Source: an uncultured Clostridia bacterium (GTDB lineage Bacteria; Bacillota; Clostridia; Christensenellales; UBA1242). Taken from it: a DNA stretch of 64,000 nt. The notes under the pieces were generated by a model. It made no database searches. It saw only the letters and a program-made list of their open reading frames with translations, and was not told where the DNA came from. Location of the stretch: positions 1-64,000 of the forward strand of contig CANSRZ010000005.1 of assembly GCA_947649575.1 (NCBI GenBank), read 5' to 3'. Positions 8,587 to 18,184 of the stretch are shown here, one piece after another (position 1 is the first letter of the stretch; every line of letters starts with the position of its first letter). The translations under genes and the position numbers were made by a program.

Positions 8587-11148
8587 ATGTCTTATGGTGT
8601 TTTGGCCCTTATTGTTAACGGGTTATTTGCATTAATCCTTGTAATAGGCTTTTTGATAGGTTTTTGGAGAGGACTCAAAAAAAGTTCTGTTAATTTTGCA
8701 TTCGCTGTTATTGGCGCAATTGTTGCGTTCTTTATAACAATTCCTGTAACTAATGCTGTTTTGGGCATTGAAATAACTGATGAGGGAGTACCTAAAACAT
8801 TAAACAATTATTTCTTAGATAAAATTTTGGATGATCCGCAGATTACTGAACTTTTGACAAGCGCTCCAGCGTTGAAAAATTTGATTTATGGATTGCCAGC
8901 GGCACTTGTAAACATAGTGATGTTTATTTTATTGAATATTGCTGTGCAACTTGTGATTTATATTATTTATAAAGTCATTGCAATTGCATTTCTTAGAAAC
9001 AAAAAACCTGCTGACGGCGAAGAACCTGTAAAAAAACGTCGCTTGCTTGGAGGACTTGTTGGAGTTATCAAAACTTTGATTTTGGCAATTTTTGCATTGC
9101 TTCCACTTTCTTCTCTAATGGGACTTGCTGACGAAATGGCAACTGAACAAAATTATTTTATCGAGCAAGAGGTTCAAGCGGCAAACACAGTCACGAGCGA
9201 TGAAGAAACTGTTTCAGGCGAAGAAAATTCTTCAAGTAATATTTTGATAGATAAGCTTCCAACAATTGCGCTTGACAGTATTAAAGCTTATCATAATTCT
9301 GCTTTTGGATTTTTGGGCGGGATATTCCATTTGGATGATGCAGTGCTTGACTATTATGCTAATGTTGAAATTGAAAATGAAAATGTAAAGATTAGAGCGG
9401 AAGTTCAAAACTTCTGGAAAATCTATGATGCATATTCAAATATCTCTAAAATTGGCAAGGACGGCTTTGATAAAAAATTTGCAGATATAAATTTTGATAA
9501 ACTTGACCCTGTAATTGAGGGGATTTTGAAAGGCGGACTTTATAGAACTGTTGTGACAGACCTTTTAAAAGCAGCCGTTACAGATTACAACAATTCTTCA
9601 ATCATTGACGCAAGCAAACTTGGTGAATTTACTAAAATTTTGGACGCTGTAAGTGTTGAACTTTCAAAAAACAACCAAGTTGCGGACTATTTTGCACATG
9701 ATATCAATCTTATTTATCAAATTATGAAAGAACTTTGTAAGGCCGACATTGTTGACCAGATAAATCAATCTGAAAGCAAGGCTGTCGATGATATTTTAAA
9801 AATATTGGTCGACGATAACAATTATCAGACTTTTAATAAACAAATTGTAAATATATTTGATCTTAATATGATAAGAGCAGGTGCAAAGCCTGTGGCTGAT
9901 ATTCTTGTTTCAAAGGTTGTTGAAGAAGCTGAAAAAGTTTCTGTTGACACAAGTGCTTGGACGGAGCAAGATTGGGAAACTGTTGCTGTAAGTTTTGCAG
10001 ACTTATTGAATGATGCATTTAAACTTATGGATGAGGTTGATATTCAAGCTGTGCTTGGCGACCCACTAATACTTTTGGATAACAATTCTAATACAAACTT
10101 GCAATCAGTGTTATCTAAACTTGGCAGAATTATAGACAATTTGCGTACAAATCCTTTGTTAAAGGCAGACAATAAGCCAGTTATTGATTCATTCTTAACA
10201 AAAAATAAATTTGTATTGCCTGATAATCAAGTGATTGATATCAACGGAAACAAAATTGATGTTCAAACTTATTCTTCATTGTTTAACGATGTGCTTTATC
10301 CATCAATGAACAAAATCAAAACTGCTGGAATGTATGAAATAATCAAAAGCGAAACTGGAATTGACCAAGTGAGATTATTTAATCTTGTTGCAAATCAAGA
10401 CAAAAACTTTTTATCACAAGTTATCTTGCCACTTTATCAGGTTGAACCTACAAAAACTTTGCTTGTTGATGAACTTTTGATGACTTTGCAAAGTCAGCAA
10501 ATAGATTTTTCAAAACTTACAACTTATGAAATGTGGGCAAATGATTTAGCTCAAATTGGAGAACTTTTGCAACAACTTAAAATTATAAAAGTTACAGAAA
10601 CTCAAAATGCAATTGAATATTTGTTTGGTGGCGGAGATGTATCTAAGTTTATGCTGAAAATTGATAAGGCAACTGAGGGTGCAAATGGTTATTTAACAAA
10701 CGGTCAACTTTCAAAAGTTGTCAGCCCAATGCTTAATGCAACGTCAACTAATGGCTTGGTTAAAGAAATGTTTGCTATTATCGCTAATGCAGTCGGAACA
10801 CTTACTGATAGCTCAGCTGTAACAATTTCTTCTGATGAAAAACTTTTAAGAGAACAAAATAGCGAAATTTGCGATATTATGGAAAACTTCTTGCCTATTT
10901 ATAAAGAATATGATTTAGGCATTACTAAGCTTGAACAACTTAACAAAGAAAATGTTGGAATGCTTATGGATGCTCTTAAAGTTAACAAATACAGAGCCTC
11001 TGGAAATGGCGTTTTTGAAGTTGTATTTGATAAAATCACACAATACCTTGAAAGCAAATACGGAAATATGTTTGGGAATAACGGCGATTATTCCCAAACC
11101 AACTTCAAGGAAGTTTGTTCAAGTTTGCCAAATTTGCCAATCGCATAA
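8587..11148 (+). CDS. Large membrane-anchored protein with CvpA-like N-terminal transmembrane region
   Basis: AAGGAGG RBS; ALIVNGLFALILVIGFLIGFWRGLKKSSVNFAFAVIGAIVAFFITIPV. Confidence 0.6.
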   Translation: MSYGVLALIVNGLFALILVIGFLIGFWRGLKKSSVNFAFAVIGAIVAFFITIPVTNAVLGIEITDEGVPKTLNNYFLDKILDDPQITELLTSAPALKNLIYGLPAALVNIVMFILLNIAVQLVIYIIYKVIAIAFLRNKKPADGEEPVKKRRLLGGLVGVIKTLILAIFALLPLSSLMGLADEMATEQNYFIEQEVQAANTVTSDEETVSGEENSSSNILIDKLPTIALDSIKAYHNSAFGFLGGIFHLDDAVLDYYANVEIENENVKIRAEVQNFWKIYDAYSNISKIGKDGFDKKFADINFDKLDPVIEGILKGGLYRTVVTDLLKAAVTDYNNSSIIDASKLGEFTKILDAVSVELSKNNQVADYFAHDINLIYQIMKELCKADIVDQINQSESKAVDDILKILVDDNNYQTFNKQIVNIFDLNMIRAGAKPVADILVSKVVEEAEKVSVDTSAWTEQDWETVAVSFADLLNDAFKLMDEVDIQAVLGDPLILLDNNSNTNLQSVLSKLGRIIDNLRTNPLLKADNKPVIDSFLTKNKFVLPDNQVIDINGNKIDVQTYSSLFNDVLYPSMNKIKTAGMYEIIKSETGIDQVRLFNLVANQDKNFLSQVILPLYQVEPTKTLLVDELLMTLQSQQIDFSKLTTYEMWANDLAQIGELLQQLKIIKVTETQNAIEYLFGGGDVSKFMLKIDKATEGANGYLTNGQLSKVVSPMLNATSTNGLVKEMFAIIANAVGTLTDSSAVTISSDEKLLREQNSEICDIMENFLPIYKEYDLGITKLEQLNKENVGMLMDALKVNKYRASGNGVFEVVFDKITQYLESKYGNMFGNNGDYSQTNFKEVCSSLPNLPIA

Positions 11149-11159
11149 AAGGGAATTAA

Positions 11160-12089
11160 ATGGAATTTAAACATATACCAGTACTTTTGAATGAGGTCAT
11201 TAATGGTCTTGACATAAAGCCAGGCGGCGTTTATGTTGATTGCACTATTGGTGGAGCAGGTCATTCAGGAGAAATTTGCAAAAAACTACATAATGGAAAG
11301 CTTATTGGCTTTGATAAAGACAGCACGGCAGTCAAAGTTGCAAGCGAGAGATTGAAAAATTTTAACTTTGTTCAGATAATTCATTCAGATTACAAAAACG
11401 CGTCTGAAATTTTGAAAGAACTTGGCGAAAATCAACTTGACGGAGTTTTGATTGATTTGGGCGTTAGTTCTTATCAGATTGACACTGCTGAGCGAGGCTT
11501 TTCATTTCTCCATAATGGCAGGCTTGATATGCGAATGGACAAGACTTCAAAGCTGGACGCTTATCAAGTTGTAAACTTTTATCCTCGTGAAAAACTTTTG
11601 GAGATTTTATATAAATATGGTGAAGAGCCAAACGCAAAAAGAATAGTTGATAAAATTCTTGAAGCGAGAGCGCAAAAACAAATTGAAACTACATTTGAGC
11701 TGAAAGATATCGTTGAAAGTGCGTTTCCTAAAAAACTTTTATATGCAAGAGGTGGCGTTTGCAAACAGACCTTTCAAGCAATTCGCATTGAGGTCAATGG
11801 CGAGCTGAGCGGGCTTGAAAACTGCTTGAAAGAATTGATTGAACTGCTTGCACCTAAGGGCAGAATGGCAGTGATAACCTTTCATAGTCTTGAAGACAGG
11901 ATCGTTAAAAATGTATTTAAAGATGCATGCACTGATTGTGTTTGTCCGCCAAAAACTCCTATTTGCATTTGCGGGCATAAGGCAATTTGCAAAAGCATAA
12001 CAAAAAAGCCAATTGTGGCTGGACAAGAAGAGTTGAAATACAATTCTCGAAGCAGTAGCGCTAAACTTAGAATTATAGAAAAATTATAA
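11160..12089 (+). CDS. rsmH: 16S rRNA (cytosine(1402)-N(4))-methyltransferase RsmH
   Basis: HIPVLLNEVI, DCTIGGAGHS, GVLIDLGVSSYQID, FHSLEDRIVK. Confidence 0.97.
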   Translation: MEFKHIPVLLNEVINGLDIKPGGVYVDCTIGGAGHSGEICKKLHNGKLIGFDKDSTAVKVASERLKNFNFVQIIHSDYKNASEILKELGENQLDGVLIDLGVSSYQIDTAERGFSFLHNGRLDMRMDKTSKLDAYQVVNFYPREKLLEILYKYGEEPNAKRIVDKILEARAQKQIETTFELKDIVESAFPKKLLYARGGVCKQTFQAIRIEVNGELSGLENCLKELIELLAPKGRMAVITFHSLEDRIVKNVFKDACTDCVCPPKTPICICGHKAICKSITKKPIVAGQEELKYNSRSSSAKLRIIEKL

Positions 12090-12113
12090 AAACGCTTAAT
12101 TTAAGCGTTTTTT
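12088..12113 (+). terminator. Terminator after rsmH
   Basis: AAAACGCTTAATTTAAGCGTTTTTT. Confidence 0.75.
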
Positions 12114-12229
12114 GTTTAAAAAATAACAAAATTAGCAAAAATTTTTAAAAAAGTGTTTAATTCTTGTTTTGAATGTGCTAAAATGTAAGCAAGAAATTCA
12201 TAAATCAAAAGGAGGGGAAGTATATTATT

Positions 12230-12892
12230 ATGGAAGAAAAATCTATAAAAACTCTTTTGCTAGACAAAAAAACTGAAGAGCCAGAAATTCAATATACTCC
12301 TCAGCCAAAAGTTCAAATAACAAGAACGCCTCCGCCAACTGCTCAACCACAGAAAATCAATATTTCTCAGTTGAAGCAAAAGGCAGAGCCAAGACATCGT
12401 GTGGTTGAGAAAAAAGAAATCAATTTTTTTGGTGGTTCTTTTGAAAAACAAGATGAGCCATTGCCTGAAAAAGAAATTCTACCTAAGGCGCAAGATTTTT
12501 CTTCTGTGATAGAAACCCCTAATTATGATTTTATCCAGCCTTTAAGTGAAGAGCAAGAAGAAAAGATATTCAAAATAAAAAAAGAGGAAAAGCCAAAAAA
12601 GAGTCCGTCTCCATTTTTGAAGAAACTGAAAATCATTGTGTTTACTTTGATGATTGCAGTGTTTGGCTCTTGGACGGTTTATAACGCGGTTGAACTTTCA
12701 ACTGTTGTAACTGAATATAATCTTAAACTTGATCAATATCTTTTGAAGCTTGCCACACTTGACTCAGCAAGTGGAATGAATGACCTTTTCCCAACTTATC
12801 CAGAGGAAGAGAATACAGCTTCAAGCATAGCAGAAAAGTCAAATTGGTTTGATAGATTTTGTAATTTTATAGCGGGGATTTTTGGAGGTTAA
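12230..12892 (+). CDS. Single-pass membrane protein in the FtsL position (between rsmH and class B PBP)
   Basis: Proline-rich N-terminus, one TM segment (LKIIVFTLMIAVFGSWTVYNAV); gene order. Confidence 0.5.
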   Translation: MEEKSIKTLLLDKKTEEPEIQYTPQPKVQITRTPPPTAQPQKINISQLKQKAEPRHRVVEKKEINFFGGSFEKQDEPLPEKEILPKAQDFSSVIETPNYDFIQPLSEEQEEKIFKIKKEEKPKKSPSPFLKKLKIIVFTLMIAVFGSWTVYNAVELSTVVTEYNLKLDQYLLKLATLDSASGMNDLFPTYPEEENTASSIAEKSNWFDRFCNFIAGIFGG

Positions 12893-12894
12893 AC

Positions 12895-14796
12895 TTGCAA
12901 AAATTGTATTCCTTGCATTCATTAAGAAAAAGGATATTTGCAATTATGATTGTGATATCCTTTCTTTTTTGTGCGCTTTTTATAAGACTTTTTGTTTTGC
13001 AAATTATAAATGGTCAAGCGCTTCAAATAAAAGCAACTGACCAGTGGACGCGAGACCTTGCCATTGTTGCGCCTCGTGGAAATATCACAGATTCAACTGG
13101 CGTTAATTTGGCGGTGAGTTATACAAGTTATAATGTTTTTACTCGACCTCGTGAAATAACGGACGCTCAAGAAGTGTCCAAATTTTTGGCTGATATACTT
13201 GAACTTGATTATCAAAACACATTTGATAAGGTCAGCAAAAAAGGTGTTAGCGAAACGTTAATCAAAATGCAGATTGAGGGCGAAATAGCAGAAAAAATAT
13301 ATGCAAAAAATCTTGATGGCGTGTATTTGGCTGAAAATTGTCAAAGATTTTATCCTTATGGCAATTTAGCGTCGCAAATCATAGGCTTTACAAGCATAGA
13401 TAATCTTGGTCAGGCTGGCATTGAGGCATATTTCAATGATTATCTTAAAGGTCAGGATGGTTACAGTTATGTGCAAAGTGATTTGCAAGGTAAAGAGATT
13501 GGCGGAAGTTTGAGATATTATGTAGGGGCAACGCCAGGCAATAATTTAAAACTGACTTTAAATAGCAAAATTCAACTTGTTATGGAACAAACTCTTGAAA
13601 AAATTATGCTTGAGCAAAAAGCAAAATCTGTTTCTGCGCTTATGATTAAGCCAAAAACTGGCGAGGTTGTTGCAATCTCCTCAAAGCCAAGTTTTGATTT
13701 GAATGAAGTTCCGCGTGATGACCTTGCCGCTTTGTTTGAACAATCAAAAGTCAAGTGCGTGACTGATAATTATGAGCCAGGCTCAACTTTTAAAATTTTA
13801 ACAATTGCAATGGCGCTTGAAGAGGGTGTTACTAATTTTGAAGACAGATTTTATTGCCCAGGCTATCGCGTGATTGATGGTGTGCGCATTAAGTGTTGGA
13901 AATCTATTGGTCACGGCTCTCAAACTTTGGTGGAGGCATTTGCAAATTCTTGCAACTGCTGCTTTATGGATTTGGCTTTAAGAATTGGCAAAGATAAATT
14001 TTATAGTTATATGCAAAAGTTTGGCTTAGGCACGCAGACAGGGATTTCTATCACAGGCGAAGCCAAAGGAATTTTGATGAGTAAAAATCTTGTCAAAAAT
14101 GTAGACCTTGCAAGAATGGGCTTTGGTCATGCTGTGGCGGTGACTCCTGTTCAGCTTGCAATGGCAGTTTCTTCTGTTACAAATGGAGGCAGTTTGTTGA
14201 CTCCATACATTTTGCAAGAAGTTTGCGACTGTGATAATAATTTAATGAAAAATTATCAAAAAACTGTAAAAAATTCAACAATTTCATCACAAACTTCAAA
14301 TTTAGTAAACGAACTTCTTGAAAAAGCGACCAACAAAACAGCGCCTTACACCTTTGTTGAGGGCTATAATGTGGGAGGCAAAACTGGAACAGCACAAAAA
14401 TACAAAGATACAGGAGGGATTGACCAAGGCAAATATATTTCCAGCTTTATTGGGACTTATCCTGCAAACGACCCTGAATATGTTTTACTTTTGCTTGTGG
14501 ATGAGCCAAGTGCAGGAGCATATTATGGCTCAATTGTTGCAGCACCTTACGGCAAAGAAATTTTCTTAGGCTTGTTTGACTATTTAGGTGCTAAAAAAGA
14601 TGATGAAAGCGTGGTGATTGAATATGTAACAATGCCTAACCTCGTTGGCAAAAGTTTGACGGATGCGGCTATTGAGTTGAAAGCGCTTGGACTTGATTTT
14701 GAACTTGACGGCGAGGGGCAAATGGTGAAAGGGCAACTCCCGCCAGCAGGGACGCAGATAGAAAAAGGCGGAACGATTATAATTATAACTGATTGA
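12895..14796 (+). CDS. Class B penicillin-binding protein (FtsI/SpoVD type) with C-terminal PASTA domain
   Basis: EPGSTFKILT (SxxK), SNCCFMDLALRIG, GGKTGTAQK, and PASTA-like PNLVGKSLTDAAIELKALGL; TTG start. Confidence 0.92.
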   Translation: MQKLYSLHSLRKRIFAIMIVISFLFCALFIRLFVLQIINGQALQIKATDQWTRDLAIVAPRGNITDSTGVNLAVSYTSYNVFTRPREITDAQEVSKFLADILELDYQNTFDKVSKKGVSETLIKMQIEGEIAEKIYAKNLDGVYLAENCQRFYPYGNLASQIIGFTSIDNLGQAGIEAYFNDYLKGQDGYSYVQSDLQGKEIGGSLRYYVGATPGNNLKLTLNSKIQLVMEQTLEKIMLEQKAKSVSALMIKPKTGEVVAISSKPSFDLNEVPRDDLAALFEQSKVKCVTDNYEPGSTFKILTIAMALEEGVTNFEDRFYCPGYRVIDGVRIKCWKSIGHGSQTLVEAFANSCNCCFMDLALRIGKDKFYSYMQKFGLGTQTGISITGEAKGILMSKNLVKNVDLARMGFGHAVAVTPVQLAMAVSSVTNGGSLLTPYILQEVCDCDNNLMKNYQKTVKNSTISSQTSNLVNELLEKATNKTAPYTFVEGYNVGGKTGTAQKYKDTGGIDQGKYISSFIGTYPANDPEYVLLLLVDEPSAGAYYGSIVAAPYGKEIFLGLFDYLGAKKDDESVVIEYVTMPNLVGKSLTDAAIELKALGLDFELDGEGQMVKGQLPPAGTQIEKGGTIIIITD

Positions 14797-14851
14797 CAAG
14801 AATTGTTTGTAAAAACTTGTTTAAAAGAGCAAATTATGATATAATAATAAC

Positions 14852-15568
14852 ATGACTTTAACTTGGGTTTTGATAATTTGTGGAATTGCATTGGCAGTTT
14901 TGTTCTGCCTGTGTTTGGCAATTGCAAATTATGCGCCAGAGCGGTTCATGGATATTTATAAAGAATGCAATGAGCAAATTGCAGATTGTGATTATACTCC
15001 GCGCGAAATTGTTGACGATATAAATCATAATGAATTTGGAGGTCAGCTTAAAATAGAGAGGACTGAAAAATATGCGGGGGACGCTTATGTAAGAGGTGGC
15101 TGGCTGCTGCTTTCAGATATCACAATGCAAAGCCGAGGAATTTCAGCCTATGCAACGCTTACTCATGAACTTGGGCATGCTATGCAAGATAGAGATGGCA
15201 ACAAACTGAAAGTCAGGTCAATCCTTATGAGAATAGGCATGTTGATTGGCCCGCTACTTTTCCCAGCCTTGATTGCTGGGCTGATATTGATTGCGATTGG
15301 TGGAAGCGTTTTCTATTGGGGCATTGGTGTGGCGATTTTTGGAGGACTGATATTCTTGCTTGCAATCGTTTTAAGAATACTTACAATTTCAATAGAAAAG
15401 GATGCTTCAAAAAAAGCTATAAAGATTTTAAATCAATATTTAAATCAAAAAGACTTAAAAATTGCAAAAAAACTGCTAAATAGTGCAAAATTAACTTATT
15501 GGGCTGTTATGTTTAGAACGCTTTTGGGTTGGACATTTTTAACTCGAAAGCCAACCTTATTCAATTAG
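14852..15568 (+). CDS. YugP-type membrane zinc metallopeptidase
   Basis: TLTHELGHAMQ (HEXXH) followed by TM segments. Confidence 0.8.
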   Translation: MTLTWVLIICGIALAVLFCLCLAIANYAPERFMDIYKECNEQIADCDYTPREIVDDINHNEFGGQLKIERTEKYAGDAYVRGGWLLLSDITMQSRGISAYATLTHELGHAMQDRDGNKLKVRSILMRIGMLIGPLLFPALIAGLILIAIGGSVFYWGIGVAIFGGLIFLLAIVLRILTISIEKDASKKAIKILNQYLNQKDLKIAKKLLNSAKLTYWAVMFRTLLGWTFLTRKPTLFN

Positions 15569-15577
15569 GAGGAATTT

Positions 15578-16297
15578 ATGGAAGCAATATATATTGGATA
15601 TTTGATTTGCGGAGTTGTGATTTTGTTTGCAATTATCCTTGCAGTTTATGCACAAATCAAAGTTTCAAGCACTTATAACAAATATATGGAGACACAAGCT
15701 AAAAGTGGGATAACTGGGCGTCAGCTTGCTCAAAATATTTTAAATTCAACGGGGAATCAGGCAACTTTGCGCACAATCAGAGGTCATTTGAATGATCATT
15801 ACAATCCAGTTAACCACACCGTGAACATTTCAGTTGACAATGCCGATAGCTCCTCAATTTCTGGCTTGGGCGTTGTTGCTCATGAAATGGGGCATTATCT
15901 TCAACAGGTTAAAAATTATAAGCCTTTCTATATCCGCCAAACTATTGTCAAACTTTGCAATTTCACTTCTGGATTGCTTGTGCCTATGCTGTTGATTGGA
16001 ATACTGCTTAATGTGTTTCTCTATGCCTTTGCTGGCAACGTTGTGATTTGGATAGCCGTTGGCATTTATGGTGTTTCCGCTCTTGCAAATCTGGCAACGC
16101 TTCCAGTTGAAATTGATGCGTCGAAGCGCGCTCTCAAAATGTTAAGCGGAATGGGCATTATGGATAAAGAAGAACTTGGCAAAACAAAGAAAGTTCTTTC
16201 AGCTGCCGCACTGACCTATGTTGCCGCACTTTTGGTTTCACTTGCTTACTTCTTGCGCCTACTTTTCTATGCTTTGATGATAACAGGAGACAGGTGA
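15578..16297 (+). CDS. YugP-type membrane zinc metallopeptidase
   Basis: VVAHEMGHYLQQ (HEXXH), multiple TM segments, LPVEIDASKRAL. Confidence 0.9.
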   Translation: MEAIYIGYLICGVVILFAIILAVYAQIKVSSTYNKYMETQAKSGITGRQLAQNILNSTGNQATLRTIRGHLNDHYNPVNHTVNISVDNADSSSISGLGVVAHEMGHYLQQVKNYKPFYIRQTIVKLCNFTSGLLVPMLLIGILLNVFLYAFAGNVVIWIAVGIYGVSALANLATLPVEIDASKRALKMLSGMGIMDKEELGKTKKVLSAAALTYVAALLVSLAYFLRLLFYALMITGDR

Positions 16298-16359
16298 TAA
16301 ATAACTTTTTCACAAAATATGCTTTGTAAGCATATTTTTTGTTATGGAGGATTTTACAT

Positions 16360-16899
16360 ATGATAGAGAAAAAAGTTTGTTGGTGGTTTAGGCAAAAGCA
16401 TGAAGTTGGCGATTTTGGACTACTACAAAGCACAAGCAATATTGAAACGGTTTCTGGCGAGTGCGATATTTTGCTTTCACAAAGTTGCTATATTGATGTC
16501 TCAACGGATGAGGGCAAAAAGCAAAATCGGCAATTACAAGACAGATTGCATACTCGGTGGGCTGAGATTTTTAAAGAGTTTTATACTAAGCCAGAATTTA
16601 CAAATTTACATAAAAAAGAACTTATTAAAGTTATCAATAAGCATATAAACACCAAAGAGGACGGACGTCTTAAAAATTTCAAAATAATGTGTATTGAAAA
16701 AAAAGAAACAATTGAGGGGCAAATTAAATCTGGCATAAGAACATATGTTTATACAGAAACAAATCGAAAAGTTTGGATGCCAGTGCCAGAAAGAGTTGCA
16801 AACATAATGCAAAAGCAAGAGGCGACAACAAAAACTGAAACAAAGCTAGTTCCAGAAATGAAACAAGAGAAAGTAAACAAAGAAAATCAGTGGGATTAA
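16360..16899 (+). CDS. Hypothetical protein
   Basis: ORF with GGAGG RBS before ATG 16360; terminator at 16899..16926. Confidence 0.65.
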   Translation: MIEKKVCWWFRQKHEVGDFGLLQSTSNIETVSGECDILLSQSCYIDVSTDEGKKQNRQLQDRLHTRWAEIFKEFYTKPEFTNLHKKELIKVINKHINTKEDGRLKNFKIMCIEKKETIEGQIKSGIRTYVYTETNRKVWMPVPERVANIMQKQEATTKTETKLVPEMKQEKVNKENQWD

Positions 16900-16926
16900 A
16901 AAATGAGGGAAATCTCATTTTTTTTT
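16899..16926 (+). terminator. Rho-independent terminator
   Basis: AAAATGAGGGAAATCTCATTTTTTTTT. Confidence 0.75.
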
Positions 16927-16987
16927 CTTTGTCTATTGACAAATTTCAAATTTATGATATAATAATCTCATCAAAAGGAGAAAATTT

Positions 16988-17572
16988 ATGAAAAAAGTTG
17001 ATATCAATTGGAGTATTACTCAAGATAAAAAGAGATTAAATATTATATCATTTGCCAACATTGCGCGAGGCAAAGCAACAGTTGCTGTTTCGGATAATTT
17101 TGAGCTAGATAACGAAGAGGGACTTAAAAAAATTCGTATTAGAAATAATATTTCTGAAAGAGAATTCACAAACGAAGAAGTTTTAGGCTTTTATTTAGGT
17201 GAGGCTTGGAGTAAGGTTTTGGCAGAGAAGCTTGATTATAAATTTTTAAATTTGATACAAGCAAAGGAAGAGGCTATTCTTGAATATTTTAATGAAATTG
17301 CAAGGTCAAAAAATATCGGCATGATGACTCATGTTGAGGTTGAGAAATTCGAAGATCAAGATATCGACGAAAGGCCTGTAGAACTTAATGGTAAAAAATA
17401 TAAATTAGCCACAACGACAATTCAAACTTGGACTTTGGTTAAAGAAAATAAAGAAGAAAAAGTAAATGCACAAAAAGCAGAAAACTCAAAACCAAAGAAA
17501 CAAGAAAAAGAAGTAGAAATGAAGCCAGTGAGAAATGTTCATTTTAACGCTGAAGCTATGCTTGATGATTAA
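16988..17572 (+). CDS. Hypothetical protein
   Basis: 194-aa ORF, AAAAGGAG RBS, terminator at 17576..17604. Confidence 0.7.
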   Translation: MKKVDINWSITQDKKRLNIISFANIARGKATVAVSDNFELDNEEGLKKIRIRNNISEREFTNEEVLGFYLGEAWSKVLAEKLDYKFLNLIQAKEEAILEYFNEIARSKNIGMMTHVEVEKFEDQDIDERPVELNGKKYKLATTTIQTWTLVKENKEEKVNAQKAENSKPKKQEKEVEMKPVRNVHFNAEAMLDD

Positions 17573-17575
17573 TAC

Positions 17576-17604
17576 AAAAAATCGAGAGTAATTCTCGATT
17601 TTTT
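17576..17604 (+). terminator. Rho-independent terminator
   Basis: AAAAATCGAGAGTAATTCTCGATTTTTT. Confidence 0.8.
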
Positions 17605-17639
17605 GTTTGGAATGAAATTTTTAATGCGTCTTGCTAATT

Positions 17640-17885
17640 TTAATATTCATCGCGCATATCAAATTCAGTGCTGGCTTCAACATTGGTCTGAGCGCAATCA
17701 CAGTCTGCTTTTTTGCAAATAAAGCTTTTGCAGAAATGCTTTTGTTTGCCATTTGACATTGGCTGACCGTCACCAAGAGAAACGTCAATAACTTCTTTGT
17801 TGCACTCACAGCCTTTTTCATTGTACACACATTCGTTTACATTGCAACGAACTCCGCTGTTGCATTCACAATTTTGATTATTCAT
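17640..17885 (-). CDS. DUF1540-type cysteine-rich protein
   Basis: CNSGVRCNVNECVYNEKGCECNKEVIDVS; internal Met start preceded by GGAGG. Confidence 0.75.
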   Translation of the reverse strand: MNNQNCECNSGVRCNVNECVYNEKGCECNKEVIDVSLGDGQPMSNGKQKHFCKSFICKKADCDCAQTNVEASTEFDMRDEY

Positions 17886-18184
17886 TAATTTACCTCCAAA
17901 ATTATTGTGTAGCAAAAATTTGTTATTATTCTAATTGTTGTAATTATTATGTCAAGTGTGGGGGCGGCAGCGATAGCAAAGGCATAAAAATAGCAAGTTG
18001 CATTTTTATGATTTTAAATAGTTTGTTACTTATTGCGCTTGTTGTTATGTTTATTTGGGCTGGTTCAATTTTTTGTTGAAGCAGGAGCATAAAACGGATA
18101 AAAGCTTATCCTTTTTTTATTTTTTTCTATTTTATTTGACAAAAACGCATAAAATATGATATTAATAGGTTGGAGATAAAATTT

